From: Humulus lupulus
Lineage: Eukaryota; Streptophyta; Magnoliopsida; Rosales; Cannabaceae
Assembly: GCF_963169125.1 (NCBI RefSeq)
Contig: NC_084802.1
Location: forward strand, 27,471,107 to 27,535,106
Direction of reading: 5' to 3'
Length of the DNA stretch: 64,000 nt
Shown: positions 1 through 12,078 of the stretch, piece by piece
Layout of the letters: each line of letters starts with the position of its first letter
Numbering within the stretch: position 1 is the stretch's first letter
Position numbers and translations under genes: made by a program
The notes under the pieces: generated by a model
Seen by the model: the letters and a program-made list of their open reading frames with translations, nothing else
Told to the model about the DNA's origin: nothing
Databases searched by the model: none

Positions 1-881
1 CTAGGGAACTGTGCTCGGGACATCGGTGCTTGGAAAGCTCGGGACACAGGTAAGAAAACTGCTGTACCCGTAGAGCTTGTGTTGCAGGGCACGACCCTAT
101 ATGATTGTGTTGCAGGGCGTAGCCCTTTGATTGAATTTATTCATGCTTAAGTATATGTTTAATTATGCTATGTGTGCATATATGTGAATGAACGGCAAGA
201 GCTGGGAACGGTGAGGGCCGAGAACGGTAAAGGCCAGGAACGACGAAGGCTGAGAGCGGCAGGGTCGAGGATGGCAAGGAGGCCGGGAGTAGTGTTTAGT
301 ACGCGGAGTGCAAGTTTCCAGGGCAAGACCCTAAAGAATACCTAGGATATCCTCACGGTGTGGACCGCGAACCCAGGGCCTGGTAAAGCGCCTGGGACGG
401 CATGGTTGTATGTGTTTAGCCTGATGATGGCTTTATTATATGTTGAATGTTATATATGTATATGTTATCTGCTTGTGAGGGTTTTCTTGCTGGGCTTCGG
501 CTCACGGGTGCTCTGTGGTGCATGTAAGGGCAAGGGGAAAGTCGACCAACCATGAGTACGAAGAGCGTGAAGCGACGCGTACATGTTTGGCCTGCCTGCC
601 TGGCTGCCACGGCCAGGGGTATTTTGGGAGATGATTGTACTAAACCCAGATTTTGTCGTTTAGCCGACTTTAGTTATATTTTTGAGTTATAAATATTTCT
701 AAACAGTATTTTGGGATCCCAAATGTTAAACGCTTTATGTTTTTCAGTAAATGGAACTATTTTCAAAGTTTATGACTTTGTTTATGGTTTAATTACAATT
801 TTGTCTTAAAACCTCGATTAGCGAGTTAAATGCACGTTTTAAACTCACTTAGTAACGACTCTAAGGAAGTAGGGTGTTACA
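1..881 (+). mobile_element. Tekay-type LTR, 3' part (cut by window start)
   Basis: The end GGTGTTACA at 873-881 and the internal blocks match the minus-strand solo LTR at 41924-44090 throughout, so this is the 3' part of a roughly 2.17-kb LTR of the same family. It contains the shared promoter block TTGCTGGGC...GGCTCACGGGTGC (about 488-520), a hairpin at 599-617 and the GGGATCCC palindrome near 713. The splice-donor-like site reads GTGCATGTAAG here instead of GTGCAGGTAAAG. Whether it is a solo LTR or a 3' LTR cannot be decided, because its left end lies outside the window. The expected target duplicate is GTCAT (882-886). Confidence 0.85.
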
Positions 882-1135
882 GTCATTGTGGTGGGTTACA
901 AATCTGGAATGAATACCAAGAAAGGGAACGTGTCATGCAATTTTTGATGGGCCTCAATGGTTCCCATGCTTTCGTTTGTTCTCAAATTCTTCTGATTGAA
1001 CCGTTGCCTCCTATTAGCAAAGCTTTTTCCCTTGTTGTTCAAGAGGAGAGGCTAAGCAATATTGGATCTAGCTCTTCTTCCCTTAAACATGTTGAAGTCA
1101 CCACCGACTTTAACATTTCTAGAAGAGTTGAGAAA
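882..1135 (+). pseudogene. Ty1/copia gag fragment (element X)
   Basis: Translation gives a typical copia Gag core: YSHCGG, then WNEYQERERVMQFLMGLN, QILLIEPLPPISKAFSLVVQEER. In the family this segment forms the structural Gag protein of the virus-like particle. Only about 85 codons remain. The left side is cut by the LTR that ends at 881, and the right side stops where the next copia LTR begins (1136). The frame is open over the fragment, and the apparent start codon in the upstream LTR tail is not a real start. This is the oldest visible layer of the nest. Confidence 0.75.
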
Positions 1136-1556
1136 TGTTTATAAATATGGAGTTAGCACTAGGCCTTAGACCAAAAATAAGAGCCCATGTATCAAGTAGA
1201 CTTTTCTAGATTTACAAATAACTAGAACTTTCTAGATAGTTAAAAGTCGGTTAATGCCATCGACTTTGGCATATATAAATAGGGGATCCCTTACAAGTGT
1301 GTTTAAGTTTGTAGCAATGTGTGTTTAAGGAATGTCCCAAAAGCGTGAGTATAAGTAATCACTTAATAAGTGATAGTGTGAGAGATATATAAGGGTGTTC
1401 AAAAAGAGTGCAAGAAAAATAATTAGTGAGTGCTCCAAAATAAAGTGTGCAAGTGTTTAGAGTGTGTTTTGGTCAAATATTGTATCTAAGTCTTGGTGTA
1501 ATTAACTTTTGTTATAATAAAGTAATTACGTTTTTCATGTGTTATGGTGTTCAACA
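1136..1556 (+). mobile_element. 5' LTR of copia element CP
   Basis: A 421-bp segment begins TGTTTATAAATATGG and ends GTTCAACA. It is followed after 2 bp by a primer-binding-like site and then, after a leader, by copia gag. A good TATA box lies at 1272-1280. The start is inferred from the TG at the break in the older gag fragment. The left target copy would be AGAAA (1131-1135); the right one is outside the window, so the start is less certain than the end. Confidence 0.6.
1272..1280 (+). promoter_or_regulatory. TATA box of CP LTR
   Basis: TATATAAAT lies 136 bp into the 421-bp LTR, followed by AGGGGATCCC. It fits a U3 promoter for full-length CP RNA. No other TATA of this quality occurs in this LTR. 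Confidence 0.6.
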
Positions 1557-1558
1557 AA

Positions 1559-1571
1559 TGGTGTCAAGAGC
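1559..1571 (+). other. Primer-binding site of CP (degenerate)
   Basis: TGGTGTCAAGAGC follows the LTR end by 2 bp and resembles the initiator-Met tRNA complement TGGTATCAGAGC with one substitution and one inserted base. The position is as expected for minus-strand DNA priming. Confidence 0.5.
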
Positions 1572-1814
1572 TAAGGTTGTGAGTTCTTTTGAAATTCTAA
1601 GTATCCTCTATGGTTGCAACTTTGACTGATCTTCCACATCATAAAAGATATCTTGAGATTATCATTGAGAAAGTTTCATTAGAGTCATTTGTTAAGTTTC
1701 TTTGAGAAATCGTGTGTGGTTTAGTACTACAAAGTTTGTTGTCAAAATCAAGCTTGCTTGGAAAATATAGATTTTTTTCCAAGCCATGATGGGTGACCTT
1801 CAAGTGGTCAGTGG

Positions 1815-2733
1815 TGTTATCCCTAGTTTTCCCCCTGGACACGTGGCGCGACGCAATGGGCCCATGGGCTCCCTTTAAGAGATTCGGGCCCATCCTGAGC
1901 CCAATGAACAAGGAAGTAGAAAGTTTTAAAGGCCCAATCATCAGTAAGCCCAACAACGTCAGATAGGCGCGACCATGACAAGGGAACTTGGATGAAGATG
2001 CAGGCCCAACTCATCTTCCCGGTCCCAATCTGTTCGTATCCTCCTGGGTGCCAATAGAAGTGGCCGACTCGCTAGTCTGTGGATAGACCATGCCGCGGAG
2101 GAACCCGTCTTGGTGAGCGAGCCAGGACTCTAGCAAATGAACCGAGATATTAGTAAAGGAACCCGGACTAGACGTCTGGATAGGGCAAGATTGATCTTCC
2201 CTGACCCTGACATATCCCCAAGAAACACGGAAGTTGGTCTCCTCAACTGACCTGCAGAAGAGGTTACATACGGAATGTACGTTGCTACTAGGAAACAATA
2301 CTGCTACTACTCTAACAAATCCTGTTCCCAGGATCCCCTTAGAAGTCCACGCAGACCAGTCTGAGCCTTGATTAATATGTATTATTTAGTAATATCCTTT
2401 GTATTAAGCCTCCATTAGCAAGCAAACCATGATTACATCCCTGTTGGGCCCGGATTAGTTTGGCCCAAGCCCATCGCACCTAACCGCCTATAAATAGGAC
2501 TAGTTGTGCACTGTAGCGGGGATTTGAGATTTTCTCTTGTAAGAAACTACTCTGCTCAAACTTGCAGAAAACTTTATTGCCAAAAGCTCACTAAAAATCT
2601 AATACAATCGACTCGTGGACTAAGGCTCATTAACGCCCCAACCACATAAAAATCCTGCTTGTTTATCTTCGATCCAATCTTTCTAGCTCTCTTTTCTTAT
2701 TATATTTCTAGTTTCCAAAAAACTCGGTAAACA
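1815..2733 (+). mobile_element. Solo LTR, Tat/Ogre-like, in CP gag
   Basis: A 919-bp segment TGTTATCCC...GGTAAACA is flanked by a perfect 5-bp duplication AGTGG (1810-1814 and 2734-2738). Removing it with one AGTGG restores the copia Gag frame, which proves the boundaries. The R-U5 part resembles Tat-lineage LTRs, but no primer site or internal region follows, so it is a solo LTR left by LTR-LTR recombination. Small minus-strand frames inside it are chance. Confidence 0.85.
2489..2496 (+). promoter_or_regulatory. TATA box of the Tat-like solo LTR
   Basis: TATAAATA in the context CCGCC-TATAAATA-GGAC, 238 bp before the LTR end. It is a strong plant-type TATA box and could still drive read-through transcription into CP gag. 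Confidence 0.6.
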
Positions 2734-4560
2734 AGTGGAATTAAGAAACTAAACTATCAAAATTACAACACGTGTTCGTTGCATATGGAGGCATATCTCT
2801 AAGGCCAAGACTTGTGGGAGATCGTTAAAGGTAGTGAGAACACATAACTAGAGGATGCAGCTGCTCTAAAGAAATAAAAGATTAGAGTTGGCAAAGCATT
2901 ATTTGCTATTCGGACCACTGTTGAAGATGAAATGTTGGAGCACATCAGGGAATCGAAGACACTGAAGAAAGCATGGGATACTTTTGCATCACTATTCACA
3001 AAGAAGAATGATGCGAGATTGCAACTTCTAGAGAACGAGCTTCTTTCTATCACACAAAGCGACATGAAAATTAGTCAATACTTTACCAAGATAAAATATT
3101 TTTGTTGCTAAATCTCTGCATTAGACTCTACTGCTGGTATGTCAGACTCTAGAAATAGAAGAATTATTATTCATGTATTAAAAACAGAATATAGAAGTTT
3201 TATTGTCGCAATACAAGGCTGGCCAAGCCAACCTTCTCTTACTGAATTAGAAAACTTGTTATTTGACCAAGAAGCATTGGCTAAGCAACTATCTGGAGTC
3301 TCAATAAAGAGTGACGAAGAAACACTCTTTAGTATTAATAAGAAAGGTCGACCTCGACCAAGTTCTAGCAGAGGTTTTAGAAGATATGATGACAAAGATG
3401 GTCATCATGGAAGCTCCCAAACAGGGGGAGCTCAAAATAAAGACAATCGGGTTGGCCAATTTAAGAGTAACAATATATATCATGGTAAATGCTACAATTG
3501 TGGGAAAAAGGGTCACATTGCTAAAAAATTGTTGGTCCAAGAAGAAAACAACAAAGGGCAATGCAGTCACGTCAATTGTAGGATGGGCAAGCGACGAAGA
3601 ATGGGACACTGAAGCATCTTTCAATGTGGAGGAAGGAGAATTAGCTCTGGTAGTTACTGTTCCTGGACCAATTGACTACAATATTGATTGGATAATTGAC
3701 TCTGGCTGCTCAAATCATATGACAGGAGACAAGAGAAGTTGCAAAGCATGACCAAATACAACGGTTGTCGTGTGGTAGTGGTAATGACAACGAATAACTC
3801 AAGATTACCAATTTCCCATATTGGTAAAACAAAAATAGTGCCACGATTCAATACAATGAATGTACCACTCCATTATGTCTACTGTAACTCCCTACTAATC
3901 TAGGACCATTACACTGTGTGTTTAAAAATAGTACTTAACTCGTTAAGTGAGTCATTTGGACTTAAACGTGTAATTAAAGTTAATTAAATGATTATGTATT
4001 AAAATTTTTGGCCAAAAGAATATTACTGTTCATTAAAAAGTTTCAGTATATACATGGGATCCCATAAAGGAGTTTACAAACAGTTACAACCGCGAATAAG
4101 GTACAAAATGGGCGACCTAGGCGAAAAAATAAACTGAAACCCTAGATTCCTAAAATAAGTCTCGACCGTGGTAGTCGAGCAAGCCGCATATGTACACGTT
4201 GCCCTCGAAGCTCTCCAACTCATGGCTGTTCTAGCTTTTCTTTGCCCTTACCTGCACCATGTAGCACCTGGAAGCCAAGGCTCAACAAGAAAACTCAATT
4301 CAACAAACAGATAATCAACATAATGTAATTCACAAATAACATGCTTATCAGTTATAACCAAACTCAAGCAAGTACACAATATATTTATTTCAATCATATG
4401 AATCATTTACACGACCTAGGAAAAACAGCCTTGCCAAGCGAGTAGGGACCACACCCTCAAGATAAACTCACTTTCACGGTCTGCATTCCCAATGTTAATG
4501 CCGACCACGGCTCATAAGATGAGCTTTCCAGAAAAATACAATTAGATATGCATCTCATAT

Positions 4561-6462
4561 TGTAGAGTCCAAGAACTTTACTTAGCTAATTATTTAGTAG
4601 TATTATAGTATGTATAGTATTATCTTTGTAACTGTGGATTTTTGGTTCAGACCGGGAATTATTTGGACACTCATGGTAGTACTTATAGATTTTCTAAGTT
4701 TAACCTATAGTTTAAGAATATTAAGTTTAACCTAAGGTTTGATTATATGACTGATATTAAGGATAATATTTATTATACTATAAGGTTTAGATAAGGACCA
4801 ATAGGATTTTAAGCACATGTTATGAATGGGTGATTAAGGATTAAGTATTTTGAGGATTTAATTTAATAAGGGTAAAAGTTTGAATGCTATAAGGTCAGTC
4901 AGCAGCTTTGAATACGTTGAGGGCTTAGTCAAGGCTGTTTACTCCATTCAAACTTAGCTAAAAATGTGTAATTTCGTGTTTAATTAATCAGCGTGTGCCG
5001 ATATATCGCAGCACGTAGATACAGAAAACACGAGACGATGCACGACTGCCTCGGGCATACTGGCCCAGGCGATATATCGCCTACAGGGGGCGATATATCG
5101 CCTCCTTCAGTATGTTTTGAAAGTTTTTGAATTCTTTTTCCATTCAGCCATTCAACCTCTTGATAAGTCCAGCATCTTTTTGAACGAGTCTTCAGCCTCT
5201 GCTGAACGATTATTCAAATTATTTTCACCTAAAAAGCTATTATTTTTATTCAAGTAAAATCAAGATCTTTTCATTCCTAAACTCTATAAATAGGACCTAG
5301 TACCCAGCCATTATTCATCTTTTGCTCTAAGTTCAGAGGCTGCAAGTGCTAAGTGAGTGTGAGAGTGTAAACACCTGGTTTGGGGAAATCATAAGCTTGA
5401 TCCTCATAAGCTTATCAAACACTTTGGGAAGTAAGGTTCTATGGTATTTCGGTTTGTGGTGTAGATTGGTCTTACAAGTCTTTAAGGTAAACCAAAACTC
5501 TAGTTCATTGGTTTTATGTTATTTTCTTTCTCATAGCCTTCTACTCAGTCTTCTAACCTCATTCTTATTTTGGTTAGGAAATCTAAGTTCTTGAGCACAT
5601 AAGTTTCGATAAGTATGTTTCTCAATGGTTTAGTCTTCCCATTCCTTTTCAGCTCTTTTTCTTCATTAGACTCACTCTTTTTCATAATGGTTATTAGGAG
5701 TGTTCCAAAGTCCCAACGCTGTCCACATATCCTGGTAACTTTGGTAAGGAAAATAGGATAGAATCTATATGTTTTATGCTTGTGTTATCTTATGTTTTAT
5801 GTTATGAAATATGTTATAAAATATGTTATGAATATGTATGTTTGTAGGCTTGGGCATATGACCCATATGACTAACAAGACCCCAAATAGATTATGGGCAT
5901 ATGACCTACTTAGCTAGTAGGACCCCACTAATCTCATGGGCATATGACTTGTTTAGTCTATGGGACCCCAAGTAATAATGGCCATTATAGTATGTGTATG
6001 TAATAAGTGTTATGATATGTCTTTATGTTTATTATGAAATTTATGTTTATGAACTATATGTTAGATTTTTCCTTGCTGGGCATTAGGCTCATTCCTTTTG
6101 TTTATATGTGCAAGAAAATAGATGTAGTGGCGGTAAGATTCGTGGATGCTTGGAGATTGTGTATCGGTGATGAACGGATTCAAGGAGTCGAGAGTTCGAT
6201 TTCGAGGATGTAGTCGTTTATTTATGGTCTTTATATGTATTTTCCGCACTTACTATGTAATCCCTTTATTATATAAATCATGTTATGTTTTGTTTTTCAA
6301 ACAATGGGATCCCATATCCTTCTTGGTATTTATGTAAGTAACTCTTATTTCTATAAGTTTTCTAATAAAATTATGGTATTTTCGCAAATGTAAGTTTTAG
6401 TAAGAATTTGTATGTATAGTTTCGTTAATGGTCCAAGAGTCTAGAATAGTTGGGTCATTACA
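4561..6462 (+). mobile_element. Solo LTR, element-C family
   Basis: TGTAGAGTCC...GGGTCATTACA, 1,902 bp, with perfect target duplication CATAT (4556-4560 and 6463-6467). It is homologous to the LTRs of element C (20721-22643). It contains two palindromic words GGCGATATATCGCC (5068-5081 and 5089-5102) and a third near 4998, a tandem array of about 50-bp units each with GGGCATATGAC near 5845-5975, the promoter block CCTTGCTGGGC at about 6071, and GGGATCCC near 6307. Confidence 0.9.
5845..5975 (+). repeat. Short tandem array in C-family solo LTR
   Basis: Three diverged units of about 50 bp, each built from GGGCATATGAC, a short TAG-rich dyad and GGACCCCA. The array sits upstream of the promoter block, in the same place as the unrelated array in the element C LTRs. 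Confidence 0.6.
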
Positions 6463-6519
6463 CATATACAACACAATTATACATAGTTCAAAAATTGACA
6501 TTCAACTAGGTATTTAAAG

Positions 6520-8811
6520 TGTAACGCCCTGGTTACCCCAGAACAGTTACGGTGAACGGTGGACCGGAAATTTGACTCTCTACCCGAGTCCTTTGGTCAA
6601 AAACGTGCTCTAAGTGTAGTTAACAGGTTAAGGTATGAAACCAATAAAAAGGAAATGGAGATTTTCATTACAAACTGCTCTGCAGAGCTAAACAAAATAT
6701 TTACAAGTGGTTCTCAGTTCAAAATGGTCACTACTGTTTTAAATTTACAATCCCGCCGACCTAAGCGACAAAAACAGGGTAAACCCCCTAGTTCCTCTGA
6801 GACTCCTTGGCCGTGGTGGTCAAGTGGCCGCATATGTACACATCACCACATCAGCTCTCCACTCGAGGCTAGGTGAGCTTTTCTTTCCCTTTACCTGCAC
6901 CACATAGCACCCATGAGCCAAAGCCCAGCAAGAAAACATAATACTTTCCATAAACATTATCACATGATTATCATTATAATCACACTGAACATAACGCTTT
7001 CAAACCAATGAATGAACATCACATGATTCAAGAGGGAGAGTGGCTGCTAGGTAAGCCACTAGCCTCCAAGTGCTTATCTCAATCATCGACCCTCGGGGTC
7101 GGTCTTGCATTAACGCTCTTAGAGTCATTCAATGCTAATAATCGATTAGATCTAATCTCTGTTGGCTTGCGTGATCCACGCTAAGGCCGTTTTGACTAAT
7201 GAGTCAGCGCTACGTGACCAATGTCCAGTATCACTGCCGAACCTGACTAATAAGTCCCAGCTTCACAGTTAACACTAACACCTTTGCCAATTTTGACTGA
7301 TGAGTCAGTGCAACGTGACCAGTGCTCAGTACCACTGCCAAACCTGACTAATGAGTCATAGCTTCACAGTTGATACTAGCACCTTTGCCAAATCTGACTA
7401 ATAAGTCAGTGCTATGCATAAGTGTACAACATATGCTAAGCATTCCATATTCAATCCATGTCCATATTACTCGACCAACATGCCTCACAAATATCCATGC
7501 ATGTCACACTTGGGGTGCAGTTTTCTTACCTTTGATTCGAGCTAGAGTGAACAAAAGAACGACCCTTAAGAACGGTTTAGCTTTTAGTCCTTTAGCGGTT
7601 ACCTAATCACAACACATAAGGGATACCATCAATAATCAAGATAATCAAGGGTTATCAAACCATTATCTAGCCTCCAAGAGATCAATCCAAACTAATCCAA
7701 GTAGTAAGGACACTCCAGAGGCCTAAAACTAGGTTCCCAGGGTCAAAACGAGCAAACGGGGCGAAAACAGGGCAAGGGCTGCGGCCCTAGCACCTTGGGC
7801 CACGGCCCCCAGAGTTCTCTGAGGCAAGGGCTGCGGCGCCCTCCATCAAGGGCCCCGGCGCCCAGCAAGCACAAAATCCTGACACCTGCTTCATCAAACT
7901 GGGGCCGCGACGCTCAAGAACAGGGCGCGACCCCCAACCCTGGGCCATTCCCAACCGCGTTTTTAACACTCCAAAGCCTCCAAAATCATACCTAAACATT
8001 CCCTAATCATCAAATCAAAGTTCCCAAGCTTCCCCATGCATCAAAACCCTGAAAACCCAAGGTTCAAACGAATCGGAAACTCAGCAATTCACAAAATCAA
8101 TTCAAAGCTTAGAAACTCGAAAAAACTCAAAACTTAAACTTCGATTATCTTCAATTGGGTTGTTTTCCGTCAAATCCTTCGGTCAAGAAGCTTCTAATCT
8201 TTCCTAGGATCGCTATGCCTCGATCCTCACTCGATTCCGACTCCTAGAACTCAAGATTTCGTCAAATATGCTCCGGGTGGCGAAAATGAACTAACGAAGG
8301 GGAACGAGAGGTTTTCTATCGTATGTTCTATCTGATAAGCTACTTCAACCTTAAGTAACCTCAAATAAAACCTAATGCTCGGGGTCCCGAAAACACCCCC
8401 GGGGACATTATAGTCAAAACCTCCAGAATTCCACCCTGATCTCAAATATTCCCAATTTATCACTAAATGAACATTTCTATTACCCCAAAATTGACCCCGT
8501 TATGACAAAACCGCTAATCCACTAAAAATAACCGTCTCCTGTCAAATAGCTCGAATATATCTCCATAATAATGGAATCTCATTCACAAATCAAGTTATGC
8601 ACCCAAATTTACAAATTACCCTCAACGGGCCAAATTATCATCACACCCTTGTAATTAAGAATATGGACTCACATGCATGCATTTCACGTCATATTATAAT
8701 ATAATCAACATATACATGCATTTTATCAATTAATAACACAATTAAGCAAGTATGGCCCTCCCGGCCTACTATTCACGCCGTTAAACACATCGGAGAATTC
8801 AGGGCATTACA
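6520..8811 (-). mobile_element. Solo LTR, Tekay-type, minus strand
   Basis: The plus-strand ends are TGTAACGCCC and AGGGCATTACA; perfect target duplication TAAAG (6515-6519 and 8812-8816); 2,292 bp. The hairpin at 6806-6824 has arms CTTGGCC and GGTCAAG with one wobble pair. Three TGAGTCA motifs lie at 7200-7206, 7301-7307 and 7352-7358. A GC-rich island of GGCGCC and GCCGCG words spans about 7770-7935. The promoter block is near 6885-6940 on the minus strand. No coding region. Confidence 0.9.
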
Positions 8812-10163
8812 TAAAGTGTGGTTATAACAATGTTGAATGTCTGTGCCGATGCGCTAATATCGATACATGTGTAGTTTTGCTTACCTCAAGTCCTGAGCGA
8901 TAAAGCGAGGCAACCCCGAGCACGATCCTTTCCTCCCGAGCCTAGCGGAAACCCCTAGTCACAAGACAGTAAGAAATATTCATTAAGAATTGAATCAATG
9001 GAGGCTTCAAGACCAAGCCCTAGCCCTCGTGACCTCGAATTTCACTAAACTGGGTAGTGGAACTGTTCTCGAGCTCTCTGATTTAGTTTTCCAAAACCTA
9101 AAGCCACATACTTAAAAATTCCCATTTAGCATCGCGGCGTCAAGGCGGCCCGAGGGTAACCCAGCTTCAAACGGGCCACGACGCTCCTACCAAGCGCCGC
9201 AGTGCTACTACAAAACCCAGAAAACTTGCGATTTCAGAAATCGCAAATCGACCTTAAAACCCAATTTAACCACTTCCCAAAAGAGTTTCGACCACAAAAC
9301 ACTTCTAACTACTTAGATAACCTATGCCCAACATAAATTCAGGCCTTAAATCACAAAATCCCCAAAAATAATAAAAACTCATTAATAACACCAATATACC
9401 ATAGAAAGTACTAAAGCCATAACTCCATACCTCAAATCCCTCAACGAAACTCGAATCCCCTTAGTTGCTGGTACTCATAGCTGCCTCAATTCTACAACCA
9501 CGGGCTTTAACTCCCACTAAGATCACATCTAGGTTCAAGGCTTCCCTTGAACCTCAGCCCAAATCTCACTAATGATATAGTCAAAAGACCATTATGCCTC
9601 CCATAACAAATTCTCTTCAAAAGGGTCATAGGGGCAAAATGGTCATTTAACCTAATTTTCCCCTAAACCTCAAATTACACTTAAAATTCCCAATTAAATC
9701 CAATAATCCTCTAGATACTAATATCTTTCTCAAATATATCCCGTATCCTAATAATTCATGGTAATTCACCAAATTACCAAAATACCCCTAGGCTCACTCC
9801 GAGCTGAGTATTAATCCTCATTGTGATTTTTCCGCTAATTTCTCAAAAGGACCAACTCATACCGAGTATCTCAAATATATCCACATAATAATGTGGTCTC
9901 AAGTATATAGAACATATAATTACATATATACCCTCAACGGGTCAAAATTACGAAAATGCCCATTTTTAACATAAACAGGCCTCTAAGCACATTTAATACT
10001 CATAAACATGCATAAGCAGTCATATCATAATATAACTCATATAATTCAGATATTCACATATAAATATTCAATAAAATCACCAATGTCACATATAAATCCA
10101 AGTATTCCCCCTCGGCACACTAATCAATGCACTAAGCCTTATTAGTAATTTTGGGACGTTACA

Positions 10164-11326
10164 TCTACCGTGTACCTGGAATGAAGAAAAACTTACTATC
10201 AGTGGCGCAACTTACAACATCAGGACACCACGTCGTATTTGGTCCTCATGATGTCAAGATATATCAAGATCTTAAAATCTCTAGAACACCGATGAGGAAA
10301 GAGCGACGTTTAGAGTCTGTCTATGTAATGTCAACAGAATCGGCTTATGTAGACAAGACTCGAAAGAACTAAACAAAAAATTTGTGGCATACAAGGCTAG
10401 AACATGTCAGCTATCATAAACTCAATGTGATGATGAAGAAGTATATGCTAAAAGGTCTTCCTCAACTTGAGGTTAGAACAGAGACTGTATGTGTTGGCTG
10501 CCAATACGGTAAGGTGCATCAATTACCGTATGAAGACTCAAAGTTCAAAGCCAAAGCACCATGGAGCTAGTCCATTATGACGTATTCGAGCGAGTCAAGC
10601 AACCATCGATTAGTGGCATACGGTACATGGTTACCTTCATTGATGACTTTTCACGATACGTATGGGTGTTCTTTATAAAAGAAAAGTTCGAACCTTTTTC
10701 AAAATTTAAAAAATTCAAAGAAAGAGTTGAATGAGAATTTTTCAAGAAAATTTAATGAATGCGAACAGTTAATGGCAGTGAATACACATCAGACAAATTT
10801 TCTCAGTACTTACAAGTGTCTCGCATATGCCATCAATTCACATGTGCAAATACACCACAACAGAAAGGAGTGACTGAGAAGAATAATCGACACCTTGCAG
10901 AGACATGTCGAAGCATGCTACATGCAAAGAATGTTCCAGGAAGATTTTGTGCAGAAGGTATGAAGATAGCAGCTCATGTGATTAATAGACTTCCCCAAAC
11001 AAAGTTACAGTTCATTTCACCCTTTGAGAAACTATGGGGTTGTAAACCTGCAATAAGTCATTTTTGAGTGTTTGGCTATGTATGCTACGTGTCCATGGAA
11101 AGTCATCTACGTAGCAAATTTGACAATAAGGCCATTCAGTGTATCTTTGTGGGATATGATAGCCAAAGGAAAGGGTGGAAGTGTTGCAACCCTAATACAA
11201 GAAAATGATACGTTAAGAAATGTGGTATTTGATGAAGCTTCATCATGGTGGTCACCACAAAAGGAAGAGTTGACAAATTCCAAAGAAATAGAAGACAATT
11301 TGCAGAAGAAGATGGGGGAGAAAATT
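10164..11326 (+). pseudogene. CP pre-integrase and integrase region
   Basis: This continues copia pol after the solo LTR. It holds the Gag-pre-integrase domain ([20 protein letters not shown], then [13 protein letters not shown], an HHCC zinc site) at 10383-10530. The integrase core follows ([15 protein letters not shown] near 10640, a degraded acidic site at [11 protein letters not shown] near 10760 where the family has RTDNGGEY, and [24 protein letters not shown] near 10830). The usual catalytic Asp of the second site is lost (N-G-S). Several stops and frameshifts are present, at about 10370, 10568, 10730 and 11065. The last recognisable codons are FDEASSWW...EIEDNLQKKMGEKI. Reverse transcriptase and the 3' LTR are missing because element A, then F, interrupt the element here. 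Confidence 0.85.
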
Positions 11327-12078
11327 TGTAACGACCCAAAATCATTAACAAGGCTTAAGGGCCTTGATTAGTATGCCGGAAGGGCATAATTGGTTTGTGT
11401 GTGATTTAAATGATTAAATGCATGATTATGTGATAAGCATGATTATATGATTATTTGGATATGTGAAATGCATGTTTACGAGTATTAATATGCATGTGAG
11501 CCCTGTTTAGCTTATAAGGGCATATTTGTAATTTTGGCCCATTGAGGGCATAGATGTGATTATTTGTGGTTATTTGTTGAGACCACATTATTATGTGGAT
11601 GTATTTGTAGCTTATGGATCGAGACGATCCTAGTGAACGGTTTGGCGAAATAGTCACGATGGGGATTTATACCCGGCTCGGGGGAGCCTGGGGGTATTTA
11701 GGGAATTCGGGAAATATTTTGGAGATTTTTAGACATTGGGGAAAATAATTGGTGATTAATTAGATGATAGGATTTAAGTGATAAATATTAGGAAGACTCG
11801 AGGGATTAGCGGGAATTGGGAACAAATGACCAATTTACCCTTAGATTAATTAAAAGGCTTAGTTTTAGGTTGGGAGGGTAAAAGAGTCTTTTGGTTATTA
11901 GAGGGGATAACTGATATAATATGTTTACCTTAGACTATAGTAAAAATAAGTAGAAGCACTGAAGGAAAGAAAGAAAAACAGAGAACACTCAGCTCACTCT
12001 TTCCCCTTTCTAACGATTTCTTTCTCTCGCTCTCTCCCTTGAGAATTTTGAAGATGAGAACTCAAGAGGAAGTCTAGG

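Larger units (their letters stand above)
1786..3882 (+). pseudogene. CP gag and protease start, split by a solo LTR
   Basis: The reading frame starts at ATG 1786 (or 1789) as MMGDLQVVSG, is broken by the solo LTR 1815-2733, and continues as IKKLNYQNYN...HMEAYL. It then runs through the copia Gag body (KALFAIRTTVEDEMLEHI, TLKKAWDTFASLFTKKN) to a CCHC-type zinc knuckle near 3490-3530 (CYNCGKKGHIAK). A frameshift near 3530 removes the last knuckle Cys from the frame. In the shifted frame follows the protease motif DSGCSNHMTG near 3700. In-frame stops are present (for example after HMEAYL). The frame ends at the insertion site 3878-3882 and continues at 10164. The protein would have been Gag plus the aspartic protease of a copia polyprotein; it is non-functional now. 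Confidence 0.85.
3883..10163 (-). mobile_element. Solo LTR (Tekay-type, minus) with two nested solo LTRs
   Basis: The plus-strand ends are TGTAACTCCC and GGGACGTTACA, flanked by the perfect duplication TCTAC (3878-3882 and 10164-10168). Removing it joins copia protease to the motif [17 protein letters not shown]. Without the two nested solo LTRs (4561-6462, 6520-8811) it is about 2.08 kb. On the minus strand it carries the promoter block TTG(T/C)TGAGC...GTGCAGGTAAGG near 4240-4300 and a perfect 6-bp-stem hairpin at 4161-4179. There is no coding capacity. Confidence 0.9.

Noticed and set aside
830..884. ATG at 830 as start of a gene running into the copia gag fragment
   Set aside because: The first part is LTR sequence up to 881; the fusion is an insertion junction.
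2011..2298. 95-codon minus-strand frame
   Set aside because: Lies inside the Tat-like solo LTR, antisense to it, no domain.
5346..5594. 82-codon frame in the C-family solo LTR
   Set aside because: Not kept as an open frame in the homologous LTRs of element C.
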